Notes under the pieces: model-generated | The model's input: only the letters and a program-made list of their open reading frames with translations | What the model was told of the DNA's origin: nothing | The model's database searches: none | From: Isoetes taiwanensis | Taxonomy: Eukaryota; Streptophyta; Lycopodiopsida; Isoetales; Isoetaceae | Length of the DNA stretch: 64,000 nucleotides | Direction of reading: 5' to 3' | NCBI GenBank assembly: GCA_021234155.1 | Contig: JAJEKV010000046.1 | Location: forward strand, 8,563,012-8,627,011 | Position numbers and translations under genes: made by a program | Shown here: one piece after another, positions 1-9,866 of the stretch | Layout of the letters: each line of letters begins with the position of its first letter | How positions within the stretch are numbered: the first letter of the stretch is position 1

Positions 1-884
1 GCGCATAATCAATCTTCTTGGCTTGGATAAAGAAATCAGCGCTTCTAATCAATGTATAAACTTCCTTATCATTGGGTTTTTTTGAATGTTTCCAAGCACT
101 CCATTCGTCGCTCTTGATCATGCTCGCTAATGCTTTCTCGATTTTCTCGCTTGCCAATTGCTCCAAAACTATGAACAAGTATGAGAATCTAGTAGCTGCT
201 GGTTTCAACAAGGATATCTTACAGAACTTATGCCATAAAGAAATGCCGCTCTCCTTGCGCATGAGAAATGTCACAATCTTCTCTGCACCATTCACCACAG
301 GAAGAACCCAATCCAATCGGCCTATATCTTCAAAGAGAAGATCCACGCAATGGCACGCACAACGTATATAAAAGATAGATGGAAACTCCAATTCTAACAT
401 CTCACTGGCTCTTACACAATTGGAACCATTATCAGTAATAATCTGCACAATGTTCTCTTCCCCAACTTCGTCAATAACCTTTTTGAACTCACCAAAAAAA
501 CATAGCATCTTTTTTCTTGCTGCTTGGAATCAAAACATGGAACCAAAACAATTCGAGACCACAAAGTTAATAATGGGTCTCTTCCTTACATCAGACCACC
601 CATATGAACAAATTGAAACTCCATACCTCTTCCATGTATTCTTCACAGACTGCAATCTTTGTTCCAAAGAATTGTATTCTACTTGTAAGTGTTTTTCCTT
701 CAAATCACTGAAGCTTAATGGTTTGTATCCTGGAGCAGCTTTAGCCACCACAGTACAGTACTCCTTGAAGAGTTTACTTTGTGCAATATTGTAAGCAATT
801 CCACATCCATAGAATAACCTGCATTGTGCTTCATCTGCATGGTTCCTATACGTGTGCCTAAAAAGTTTCTGGATGGAGGATCTA
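1..884 (-). pseudogene. hAT-family transposase remnant (DUF659-type core)
   Basis: Read on the minus strand this is the middle of a hAT transposase running off the left edge. From the right: a stretch around 750-846 reads like the start of the core (...LFYGCGIAYN), followed at 530-750 by APGYKPLSFSDL and GWSDVRKRPIINFVVSN, both typical of the DUF659 block. At 300-460 come TDNGSNCVRA and CACHCVDLLFEDIG, the acidic-residue and CxxH region of the catalytic fold, and at 1-120 a weaker stretch (SDEWSAWKHSKK) of the later core. The frame shifts near 530, where a short piece seems lost, and no start codon or full-length frame remains. It is a decayed transposon, cut at its 5' side by the chromovirus LTR that begins at 885. 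The family call is strong. Activity is very unlikely. Confidence 0.85.
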
Positions 885-2389
885 TGTGACGTCCCCTACT
901 TCTTCTACGATGCTCTCATCATATCCGAAGACAGAGTTCATCCCCCTGGCAGCCAAACTGGCAGGGGCCATCCACCTGACACCAATCCCAAGAACTGGGT
1001 CAGTGAGGAAGAGTGGATGGGTCATTTGCCCTTCTTCCTTCGGGACCGTCCTAGCTGTGGAAGCGTGAATAAACATGAGCACATGACATCAATACATCAA
1101 CAAATCACCCCGAGGGGTGAACACATCATAACATAACATGTATAACAACATCAATAACATCAATATAGGGGAATCCTACCCAAGGCTCAGACTCATGGGG
1201 GAGCGACTGACGACTTGGGTCTCCAGAAGTCAATGCAGACCGAATTCATGGCAAATGGATTGGGCTGGCATAAGAACATGGATGTTGGGTAGTCCACTCC
1301 ATCCACCCCTCCCGTGCACACTTTGCAGAGTAGGTTGAAAAGTCTTGGGACCGGACCGTAGCCTGCCGGGTGTATAGCCAAAAGGGCTATTGCTGGGTTG
1401 CATCTCCCCAACCCCGATGAGGCAGGAGGAGAGTCACCTCCCCTCTAGAGGCATGCATGCCCACTGCCCATATTCGACTTGAACCTCATTGAAGGTGACG
1501 CATCACCCAAGAGGTGTCGAGCTCATGCCTTGCCCACACGCAGTGGCAAAGCATTAAGCCTAGCCCGCTTAGATCCCTGGTAGGCTTTACATACCAGAGG
1601 GATCAATCAGTGATGGGACAAGTCCCCCTTATTCCACCGGTCTAGCCCCGCCACCCACAACCAGGCGGGCTCTTGTACACGGGCCACATTAATGAGGCTA
1701 TCTAGGATCATCTGCCACTGAAGGTTTCAGGTCTCTACCCCCCTTCCCATATACACAGGAGAGCATAGAATGGAATATCATCAACATCAAAGAACTGAAA
1801 TACTGAATAAGATCTAATCTATCTTACCTAAACATACAAGGTTAGGTTCTTTCGTTACGGCTGTTGATATTAGGATCTACAAGGCTGATAGGACTGATCT
1901 AACATACTATCCTAACTCATTGCTGGGCTAAGAGGCGGCTTTGCACAACAGAATCGCAAGTTACCTGATCCTTTGCTAGCTCCAGCTCCCCGAAATGTGT
2001 TCATGCCTTCGTTCTTGCTGAAGACTGCTGCTCTTGATCAATCTAATGTGCAAAGGCAGCTCAACGGCGCCTGGCAATGCGAGATGGTAGCTTGCCTTAG
2101 CCGGAATGTCTGAGGGAAGCCCAAAATGCGAAAGAGGAAAAGGTTTAGGATTTCCCCTTTGGTTCCTTATATGAGAACTTTTAGGGTTAGCTTAGAAGGG
2201 ACCAAATGGGGTATCGCCACTTGGCAAGGGGGTTTTAGTTGCTTATGTTTAATATACATGCGCAACATACGAGGTTGCCCCCTAAGTGGAACCCTTTACG
2301 GCTCTCAAGTACTTGTCGTGATGATATGTACGTGTGACGTGGCAGTATAATATACGTATTCGGATCGTATGTTATGCTGGAACGTCACA
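885..2389 (-). mobile_element. LTR (3' LTR) of a Ty3/gypsy chromovirus
   Basis: The segment is bounded by TGTGACGT at 885 and ACGTCACA ending at 2389, so it has the TG...CA ends of an LTR with an 8-bp terminal inverted repeat. On the minus strand the base run just upstream of the LTR start is GGTGGGGAGA (2400-2391), a good polypurine tract, which makes this the 3' LTR of an element read on the minus strand. Its length of about 1.5 kb is common for plant chromoviruses. The left end abuts hAT sequence, so the element probably inserted into the older hAT copy. A matching 5' LTR is absent from the window, so no target-site duplication can be checked. No gene is seen inside; short open stretches on both strands look incidental. 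Confidence 0.75.
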
Positions 2390-2390
2390 A

Positions 2391-2400
2391 TCTCCCCACC
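2391..2400 (-). other. polypurine tract of the chromovirus
   Basis: GGTGGGGAGA on the minus strand lies one base from the inferred LTR start TGTGACGTT. A purine run in this position primes plus-strand DNA synthesis in LTR retrotransposons and fixes the orientation of the element. Confidence 0.65.
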
Positions 2401-3959
2401 TTGAATTGATGCTGTCCTCAGCATCTCGCGTGTCCCCACCTTGGAAACCTGCATACCCTACAATTACATTTGATACATATAATTTTACAACATAATTACC
2501 CTAAGGTAATATTTTAATTTATCATAACATATCCTTGTTTAATATCATACTATGATAAGGGGGTCTTTCGCCCTCTTATTTTATCGTCTATTATTCACAA
2601 AATTTTATGGCTTACACCATTATCAATATAGTTTCAAAATTCTCTAATTAAGGTTCCATATCGTTTCCTTACAACACATTATGACAAAACATGTGTTGCA
2701 AGTCTTCGCAGTGCGACCTTCCTGCCGCTAGACTCTCCTATTGGCCTGCAGGTCCAATACTACGTCAGTATACATTTAATTATTTTAAAGTTGGTTGTTA
2801 GGGAACCACCCATTAATTACAATTTACATGAATGCAAGGCTAATCTCCCGGCGTAGGAAGATTATGTTTCTTCCATCTTGGCCGTGGAGACAGCACCCTA
2901 TCATACCTAGGATGATCACTCATGCCTACACCTTTAGTTGCCTTTGGCGTGAAGGGTGGCGTCCATCCCGTATTTGGGCGTGAAGGATGGCGTCCTTCCT
3001 GTGGTAGGCATTGACTAGAGGTGCTTTCCTATCAATGCATGCCTGAATGACCTCTTATCTCTCAAGGTCATCTACTTCCGTGGGACGGAAGTAGACTTTT
3101 TAATCTACCTTCCACTCACCTATCGGTTCGGCGTCGACTACTTCGGTGACGAATCGACCCTTGCATTGCTCCATGAATTGGGGGTACTGCTTCTCCAAAT
3201 CTGATTGTAGTACCCACATAGCGTCCTCCACAGGTAAATGCATCCATTTCACTAGGTACTGGAGAAATTGGGATCTTCTTGTCTTCTTATAGGCCCTGTC
3301 AAGAAGAACCTCTGGGACGATTTCAAGCTAGTCGTCCGTCATTTCCAGTAACTCAGTTGTCTCCAATACTTCCTCTGGATTAAAAGTGTGCCTCTTTAGG
3401 AGACTTACATGGAAGACCCTATGGATTTTGAGATGTGCTGGCAGGTCCAACTTGTAGGATTGGCTACCTACTCTTTTGGTTATCCTGAATGGCCCAGCCC
3501 ATCTTGGAGCAAGCTTCTTGCAGTTGCCGATGCGGAGCTTGGCCTGCTTGACTTTGATCTTCAACCATACATTGTCTCCCACCTAAAATTCCCATACCGT
3601 TCTGTGCTTATCGGCTATACTTTTCTGCCTATCGCTGCTAGCAGGTATCCTCTTACCTCCTCCACTAGCTGCTGCATATCCGATAACATCTACTGGGAAA
3701 CTTCCACTTTTGACACTGGGTTGTGCCATGTATCTGGGGTAAGACACTGATACCTATAATTAATCATGAAAGGAGACATCTGGGATGACTCCTGCTTGGT
3801 GCTGTTGTAGGCGAGCTCCACTAAGTGGATGAAATCCTCCCACTTAGACTGTTTGTTCCACACATAACTCCTTAGCATATCTTCAATGATCCGCTTGGTT
3901 CACTCCGTCTGACTATCTGTCTGCGGATGATATGCTGAGTTGGCAAGTATGTTATTCAC
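2401..3959 (-). pseudogene. Ty3/gypsy chromovirus pol remnant: integrase and chromodomain
   Basis: On the minus strand, 3957-3690 encodes the end of the integrase core: AYHPQTDSQTE followed by a stop where a GQTERxNR-type motif is expected, then RIIEDMLRSYV and WEDFIHLVELAYN. At 3582-3328 follows the integrase C-terminal GPF/Y-like segment (LAPRWAGPFRITKRVG, then LPAHLKIHRVFHVSLLKRH). At 3330-3110 lies a chromodomain-like stretch (IVPEVLLDRAYKK, then QYLVKWMHLPVEDAMWVL). This order and the chromodomain place it in the chromovirus lineage. From 3100 down to 2401 no coding sequence is seen; this is the 3' untranslated part, with a small inverted repeat near 3070-3100 (CTACTTCCG/CGGAAGTAG). Everything 5' of the integrase core (gag, protease, RT) is missing, because the sequence changes abruptly at about 3958 into a palindrome array. 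The in-frame stop and the truncation make it dead. Confidence 0.85.
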
Positions 3960-4056
3960 AATCTCATTGAAGATTTGATTGAAAATTGGTCAGTCTCTCA
4001 CTGAACATCTCATTGGAGATTGACTTACCTCTAATTGTGCAATCTCATTGGAGATT
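3960..4056. repeat. left part of a 16-bp palindrome array (AATCTCATTGGAGATT)
   Basis: Three copies of a 16-bp palindromic motif, arms AATCTC/GAGATT around ATTG, lie at 3960-3975 (one change), 4006-4021 and 4041-4056, spaced 20-30 bp apart. The array resumes at 5732 on the other side of the inserted LTR element, so both parts were probably one array. Confidence 0.8.
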
Positions 4057-4080
4057 GACTAGAAATTAACCATTATTTAA

Positions 4081-4395
4081 TGTCAAGGTTGCACCAAGAA
4101 AGGGAGAGGAGTGAATGCACACCGATATCCGAGAGCTCAAGCTCCCAAAACAAAGGCAGAATGGAATTGTATTCTATGCTGTATATCAATACAAAAGTAC
4201 AATGATATAAACAAAATGGTAATACTAAGAACAGTATTAGCCTTTACAACCACCCGCCCACTAATAACTGCGTTACTTAGGTCGGTGCTCAGTGCTGATA
4301 AGTGCTTAGTCAGCACCTATGTGCTGAGTGCTGTCAGTGCTGTGACATCACGTCTAACAGCAAGATGGTGATCTCGATATCATATGTCTCGAGAC
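4081..4395 (-). repeat. left LTR of the small element
   Basis: Matches 5384-5695, with strong identity from TGCACACCGATATCCGAGAG onward. The right limit near 4395 is placed by aligning CATATGTCTCGAGAC with CATATATCTAGACA at the end of the other LTR. Confidence 0.75.
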
Positions 4396-4496
4396 TCTTC
4401 CTTGATGAGAGATCGCCTATGCTCAGCCTCCTCCTCCTGGAGATAAGATCAAAATCTTGGTCAAGATGGTCACCTAATCAGGGTCATCTGAAAAGC

Positions 4497-5363
4497 TCAA
4501 AAACCAAGTTTGCATGAAGAGATCAGCTCTATTCTGCTGATCAACCACTGTATCAGGAACAGTAAGTCGATAGAGTTTGTTTTTGATACCCATAATTCTT
4601 TCGCCAAGAGGAATATGAAAATTATTTCCATGCATAGCCTCGATATAGAAGCATCAGATATGATTTCTTCGTTGAGACTTATGGATTCAACAACCATAAA
4701 TGCAGCTACTCCAACAATGCTAGGTTGAACTTCTCCATGGAAATCAAACCTTAGCACCTTCACTTGACCTTGATCAAGTGTTCCTCTTTGCTTTGGAGTC
4801 ATGATCATATTTGACGCATTTTCAACTTCTTCACGATCAAGTAAATTAAGGTCTCCTCCTTGATCTGGAAATAGAATTGAGTTGAGTGCCATAACAGGTG
4901 CTGAAAGTGTTGGAAGTACTTTAAGTGCTGGAAGTTTCTGTAATCCGAACAGAAAAATCAGTTGATCAGGTGTTAAAACCTGAGTGCATCCTTGCATAAA
5001 CGCCGCCAAAGTATCGTAAATGAATGCCACTTGATGAAGTGTTGCTACATTGCCTGAAAATGGAGAAATGAGGGCCACGTCAAGATATCCTAGCTCAATG
5101 GCTGAGGTATCTATTAATCCTTGCTTGGGAGGTGCTGCAATATCAGAAATTGGCATCCACTTATTGAATGTTACTGCATCGTCTGATATCCAGAAAGTAG
5201 GATCTAAATGCACTACTTCATGCTTACTAGGAAGAGATAATATGCTGCCAATGTGCTTTTCCTCCTCATCGTGCTCATCCCCATTCAAGGTAGATTGAGT
5301 CTTTGAATGCCTTGCTGCAAAGAGAGTGGCATGATCATCTTTACCTGCATCTTGCCGTATCAT
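4497..5363 (-). CDS. 288-aa ORF of unknown function inside the LTR element
   Basis: An uninterrupted 288-codon frame from a true ATG at 5363, starting about 20 bp inside the right LTR and filling most of the internal region. The first third is polar and rich in acidic residues and histidine (for example DEHDEEEKH near residues 30-38). The middle is mixed, and the C-terminal third is hydrophobic with repeated Ile/Leu runs, perhaps one membrane segment. I recognise no gag major-homology region, CCHC knuckle, RT or integrase. A short LIDTSA near residue 85 only superficially recalls a retropepsin site. A long open frame in a degraded region points to recent insertion, or to a protein product. 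It could be a divergent gag-like protein or a captured host fragment; the sequence does not decide between these. Confidence 0.45.
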   Translation of the reverse strand: MIRQDAGKDDHATLFAARHSKTQSTLNGDEHDEEEKHIGSILSLPSKHEVVHLDPTFWISDDAVTFNKWMPISDIAAPPKQGLIDTSAIELGYLDVALISPFSGNVATLHQVAFIYDTLAAFMQGCTQVLTPDQLIFLFGLQKLPALKVLPTLSAPVMALNSILFPDQGGDLNLLDREEVENASNMIMTPKQRGTLDQGQVKVLRFDFHGEVQPSIVGVAAFMVVESISLNEEIISDASISRLCMEIIFIFLLAKELWVSKTNSIDLLFLIQWLISRIELISSCKLGF

Positions 5364-5383
5364 GATCTCTGCCTTAATAGAAG

Positions 5384-5695
5384 TGATTTCTTAATAGAAG
5401 GGAAAGAAGCAAATGCACACCGATATCCGAGAGCGCAAGCTCCCAAAACAAAGGCAAAATGGAATTGTATTCTATGTTGTATATCAATACAGAAGTACAC
5501 TGATATAAACAAAATGGTAATACTAAGAACAGTATTAGCCGTTACAACCATCGCCCACTAATAACTGCCGTTACTTAGTTAGGTCGGTGCTCAGTGCTGA
5601 TAAGTGCTTAGTCAGCACCTATGTGCTGAGGGCTGTCAGTGTTGTGACATCACGTCTAACAGCAAGATGTGATCTCGATATCATATATCTAGACA
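5384..5695 (-). repeat. right LTR of the small element
   Basis: Direct repeat of 4081-4395 and ends in CA followed by the TSD copy TTTAA (5696-5700). A purine-rich run near its left end (about 5398-5410) is also present, in altered form, in the left LTR. Confidence 0.75.
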
Positions 5696-5731
5696 TTTAA
5701 TTGAACTGCAAATTGCCCACGTATAATTGAA

Positions 5732-5956
5732 AATCTCATTGGAGATTACTTTATTGGAAAATGCAAGTAAAGTCTCATTGGAGATTCTTGCAATCTCATT
5801 GGAGATTGCCTTACTGGACATTGGCCAATATGTTATTACAGTCCCATTGGAGATTCTTGCAATCTCGTTGGAGATTTTGCCTTGATGAATTATACTTTTG
5901 ATATATGTTAACTCAAAACTCATTGGAGATTTGAATCTTACATCTCATTGGAAATA
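5732..5956. repeat. right part of the 16-bp palindrome array
   Basis: Seven copies or near-copies of AATCTCATTGGAGATT start at 5732, 5771, 5792, 5840, 5861, 5916 and 5941, with 5-40 bp between them. Several changes lie in one arm only (AGTCCC, AATCTCG, AAACTC), which weakens individual hairpins. On the minus strand a stretch is open and reads a repeated ISNE(I/T), a by-product of the repeat rather than evidence for a protein. Confidence 0.8.
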
Positions 5957-6480
5957 TTCATGCCAACTGTCCTCTAATATCATGTGGTAGTGTTTGACAT
6001 TGGATGGTATGTTCTTTGCAACCATAAGATCAAAGCTCTTCTGGATATGGAATTATGAAGGATACCAATTTGCATGTGTATATTGGTTTCAGCATGGGTG
6101 TTCAAGACCCTTGAAAGGCTACAATTACTACTATATTATAAATTGGAAGTGAAATGCTTTGGTTTTTTTCTTTTCATCCACAAAAGGTTTTTATCATCCA
6201 AGTACAAGATTAATGCTGCAGGAAGGATCACATGGTGATGCATCATTTAGTCTGTCTCAATTGAGATACATTTACTTTATGAGATACAGTTATTTTGAAA
6301 AGACCAAAGTTGCAGGGTGGGTGTCCAGATTTTCATTTATGGGGACGTGCACCTTTGAGCCTTTTCTGCCTCTACCTAATATGGCTTATGCACACACACA
6401 CACACACATATATATATAGTGATCTCATAATGAATACAATTTTATCTTGTTGTGGTTGACATTTTTAGGGTCCAAGAATA
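5957..6480. other. intergenic, with a (CA)n(TA)n microsatellite
   Basis: No gene or element is recognised. A CA run followed by a TA run lies at about 6391-6418. Confidence 0.6.
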
Positions 6481-8290
6481 GTTGGAACGGACCTAGTCAG
6501 TCTTGATTGACCTATTTGATGAATGGCAAAACCTTGGCAGTAATAAGCTCACTATGTACATATTAGGCAGACATGGTTGGGCTCGAAAGTTCAAAACCAC
6601 AATCGCAGAAGGCAACACAACTCGAATTGCTCGTTTGGTAGAGAAGATGCAAGCCTCTGCACCCAAATTGCTCAAGAGATAGTTGGCTACTGAAAAGCAA
6701 CGTGTTTCCAACATGGAGACCCGTCTACGATAGCTTGGGGATGGCTTCGCCTAGCACATTCTGAAAGACAGAAGGACAAGCAGGGTCCTGCTGACCTGTA
6801 GGCTCGCAAGCACTCCTTGTCTACCGCCATGGAAGCCCTGACACAGGACAGGCAATGTGTTGAGCAGGAGATGATCGCAACCATCTCCCGCTTTTGATTA
6901 GAAGCTGAGGAGGCTAGCATGATGCGTAGAGTCCAAGTCGCACTTGAAGAGAGCCAGTAACAACTGAGAGCCCTTCAAAGTAGGATCAAGACACAGGAAG
7001 TAACCCCATTGGCAGTGAACTTTGTGCTAGACTGTCGCATACAGAAATTGGACCACAGCTTCGCGGCTCGAGATCGGAAGGTGCAGGAGCTGCAGGCAGC
7101 CATTACTCAACAATGCAAGGGCCTCCATGTAGAGGTTCATGAGCAACTGCAGCGTTGCATGCGTGAATTGGCAAGACAAACAACAATTACAGCTGGAGCT
7201 GAGCTTCTAGCTTCATGAAGAAGAGGCCACTACACATGCTACGACAGTCCCACATGCCCAAAAGTCTGCATGACATTAGCCAGAGTGGCCCGCTGCTGCA
7301 CCACCAAGCCGCCCCATGTTGCTACTGCTCCAGCATAGGCCACAACCCATGCCCCGCCAACTGGAACAACACCTGATGCACCTGTCGGCATTGACCCCAT
7401 GATCAGAGAGCTCCAGGAGCTGACATGTAGAATCTACAATGTGGTGGTACGCTGATCCTCACTCGAATGACATTCCACATGCCTGTACACACTGTTAAAG
7501 CGAGCCGCCATGGTGCCCAATGTCTGGACTGCCCCTGGGTAGTCACTTCCACGGTTCAGGATAGGCAATTGAGCGAGCAGCTATCCTGTCATGGTAGGCA
7601 GTTGAAGGAAACCGCCCGTATGTCGACTGGGATCTAACCCTATCACAACAAGAAGACTGCAGGCACGACTTGGCCAAAGTTAAGAGTGTCCGCAGAGAGG
7701 AAGGAGCTGCAGGACTGATCCGGGGCAAGATGTACCAAATGCTGATGCGAATGTACGAACCCTCGAGGCTCTTCTGGCCGAGGCCCTAGCCATTTCTGAC
7801 CATGCCCCTGCTTCGCCCACTACAGCCACATGCCCTGCTCCAGTTGCCTCACATGTCGCCGTCTGCATGCCTCACACTGCTTCCACTTCTACCACCCTCC
7901 CTTCTACAGAGACACGGGGGAGGGGGTGGGGATGCAGGGTCACTTGCTACTACCGGACAGTCTTAGCACAATTAATCTCCATGTGCAAGACGAACATGCA
8001 CAACCTATACCTGTGGACACACATGCAAAATTGCATTAGCATACCTCTTTTTGTGGCAACCTGCTACTTCCTACATGCCGAGAGCAACTTCTATTACACC
8101 CACTTGGATGTGGATAGGCTGGATCCCTACGTCGATCTATATGATGACATACAACAGCACAAGCAGTTGGGCAGCGTCATGCTCTTTGGAGACTTCAATG
8201 CATGCACTGGGGTAAAATAGACCATGAGATTTGACCCCTTGACTGACAATGTGTTGCAGCTGCGTCCTGTAGAAGGAGCTTCATAAAAAT
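6481..8290 (+). pseudogene. LINE 5' part: coiled-coil ORF1-like region and endonuclease start
   Basis: On the plus strand, 6825-7218 reads in one frame, broken by two stops, as a Glu/Gln/Arg-rich coiled coil (ALTQDRQCVEQEM, later KVQELQAAITQQ and HEQLQRCMRELARQ), as in LINE first ORFs. A Pro/Ala-rich stretch follows to about 7900. At about 8038-8217 comes the start of an APE-type endonuclease: PLFVATCYFLHAES, then VMLFGDFNACTG. The G-D-F-N-A motif carries the conserved Asp/Asn of these nucleases. A stop follows at 8218, and the frame then degrades (TDNVLQLRPVEG). The RT half is missing here but present in related copies at 20.8-22.2 and 35.7-38.6 kb. I think it is the same LINE family, broken by frameshifts and 3' truncation. 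Confidence 0.6.
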
Positions 8291-8720
8291 AGTAATTTTT
8301 TACTAGAATCTAAAGGAATCTTCATAAAACTCGAGGGAACCACATAAAATATAGAGAAATCTTAGGAAAATTGATAAAATCTAAGGGAATATAAGGTAAG
8401 CTTGGAGAATCTAGGGGAATCTTTATAGAGCTTGAGGGAACCAAATAACGAAAATCTTAGGGAATCTTAATCTAACGGAATTTAAGGTAATCTTGGAGAA
8501 TCTAGGTGAATTCTCATAGAATCTAAGGAAACCGAAGGCAACCTTCATAGATTCTAGCAAAATCTCACAATCTAAAAGAATCTAGGGGAATCTAGAAGGA
8601 ACGCATAAAATCGAAGAGATTCTTCATAAAACCTTTGAGAATGTAGAGGACTCTAATAAAATATAAAGGAATCCAAAGAGATCTAAGAGAATCTCATAAA
8701 ATCTAAGGGATCTTTGGAAA
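8290..8720. repeat. degenerate short tandem repeats (GGAATCT/ATAAAATCTAA type)
   Basis: About 430 bp of diverged repeats built on words such as GAATCTAAGGGAATCT and CATAAAATCTAAG, with period roughly 25-40 bp. It is AT-rich, has no coding potential, and begins right after the LINE remnant. Confidence 0.65.
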
Positions 8721-9840
8721 TCTTGAAATATGTGCCGACACGAACTTGCACCATAGGAACATGCTAATACTAGAAGATGAAACATAGGAATGGTGGGTAA
8801 CTTGTAAGTATATATTTCCATTTCCATTTCTTCATGATTTCAGTTTGTTGTGGACCAGATTTATTTTAATGCTTTACATGTTGTTTAAACTATTTGCATA
8901 AACGGTATAACTCCAACCCTTTGTCTCGCTGCAAGTTTTTGAAAAAATGAGCTATTGATATGTATTCTCTGAACAAGCTATGCGGCAGTTATGTTGTAGC
9001 TCAAGTTTTTGTCATCTGAAATACAGTCTACCTTTTTGAAAACATGGTTTTAAATTTGCATAATTTTGTTGCTTCAAAAAATCTCTATGCTATTTTTTGG
9101 CTCTTGCATCCATGATTAAAATCTGTTGTTGCATGCTGCAAAGGGTTTGAGATATATAAAGGCAGTCATTGCATGCATTAGTTTGTCCTGAATAAAATGA
9201 TTTATAGCAGGGTGCCTAGTCTACCATATATAGTTTTTCAAAAAAAAGGAAGGAAGGAAGTATACTTTAACGTCAAAGGGAGAAATGTCTCTATTTATTT
9301 ACATTGCAAATAGATTTAGGATAATGGAGCTGGATCTAATGAAATAACGTGCATCAAAATTGAGCCACTTAGACATGATATAGATACAGTCATGCATAAG
9401 CCATTTCGACCTTTATTGGCATATTTCCTGTGCATAAATAATACATTATGAAGGGTTTTGTTAACTAACAGTCGTATCTAAAGTATTTAGTGTTTTCATG
9501 CCCCCATATGAATTTATTGTTTAAGGGCATGCACTTAAACTTTTTTTAAATATCATCTCTACTTGGTATTATCTAGAAATGTATGAGCATGCATGTTTAG
9601 GCATATACTTAACCATGCACCTTTCAGCAAAGGTTTAATTGACCATGCATGCCTGCACCATGAATGGCGTAGTTAACTATTGGTTGTAGAGAACATACCT
9701 GTTCTGGAAATGCTTGTACACGTATAATCGACCATGCATGTTTTTACTAAAGATTTTACTTGGGTATTTTTCATGGCTTGTTTACACTGTTTTCTAGATT
9801 GGATCATAGACTAAATCCTAGTCTATACTGCTACTAGTTA
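8721..9840. other. AT-rich intergenic DNA
   Basis: I see no gene. There is a (GGAA)n patch at about 9246-9260 and several CATGCATG-type words near 9590-9750. Confidence 0.6.
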
Positions 9841-9841
9841 T

Positions 9842-9866
9842 GGTGCCCGGCGTTGCCGGGCCTAGT
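9842..9866 (+). mobile_element. possible Helitron 3' terminus
   Basis: A GC-rich perfect hairpin, GCCCGGC-gtt-GCCGGGC, is followed at once by CTAG and then T. Helitrons end in a short GC-rich hairpin followed by CTRR and insert before T. The spacing here is shorter than usual, and no 5' TC end or Rep/helicase sequence was found, so this is only a candidate. Confidence 0.4.

Larger units (their letters stand above)
4081..5695 (-). mobile_element. small non-autonomous LTR retrotransposon, TSD TTTAA
   Basis: Two alignable direct repeats of about 310 bp (4081-about 4395 and 5384-5695) flank about 990 bp. The outer ends are TG (4081) and CA (5694-5695), and the flanks carry the 5-bp target duplication TTTAA at 4076-4080 and 5696-5700. 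The first ~35 bp of the two LTRs differ more than the rest. On the minus strand a purine-rich run (AAGGAAGAG, about 4407-4397) sits just before the left LTR. It would serve as a polypurine tract and suggests minus-strand orientation, the same strand as the internal ORF. I do not recognise a tRNA primer-binding site. No reverse transcriptase, integrase or CCHC knuckle is encoded, so the element must be mobilised in trans. It interrupts the palindrome array. Confidence 0.8.

Noticed and set aside
5090-5125. Retropepsin site in the 288-codon ORF (LIDTSA)
   Set aside because: The Gly of D(T/S)GA is missing and no second conserved block follows.
5681-5923. Minus-strand stretch with repeated ISNE motif
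   Set aside because: A direct consequence of translating the 16-bp palindrome array and the LTR end.
3960-5956. CRISPR-like array
   Set aside because: Units are short palindromes with irregular 5-40-bp gaps in a plant genome; there are no spacers of constant length and no cas genes.
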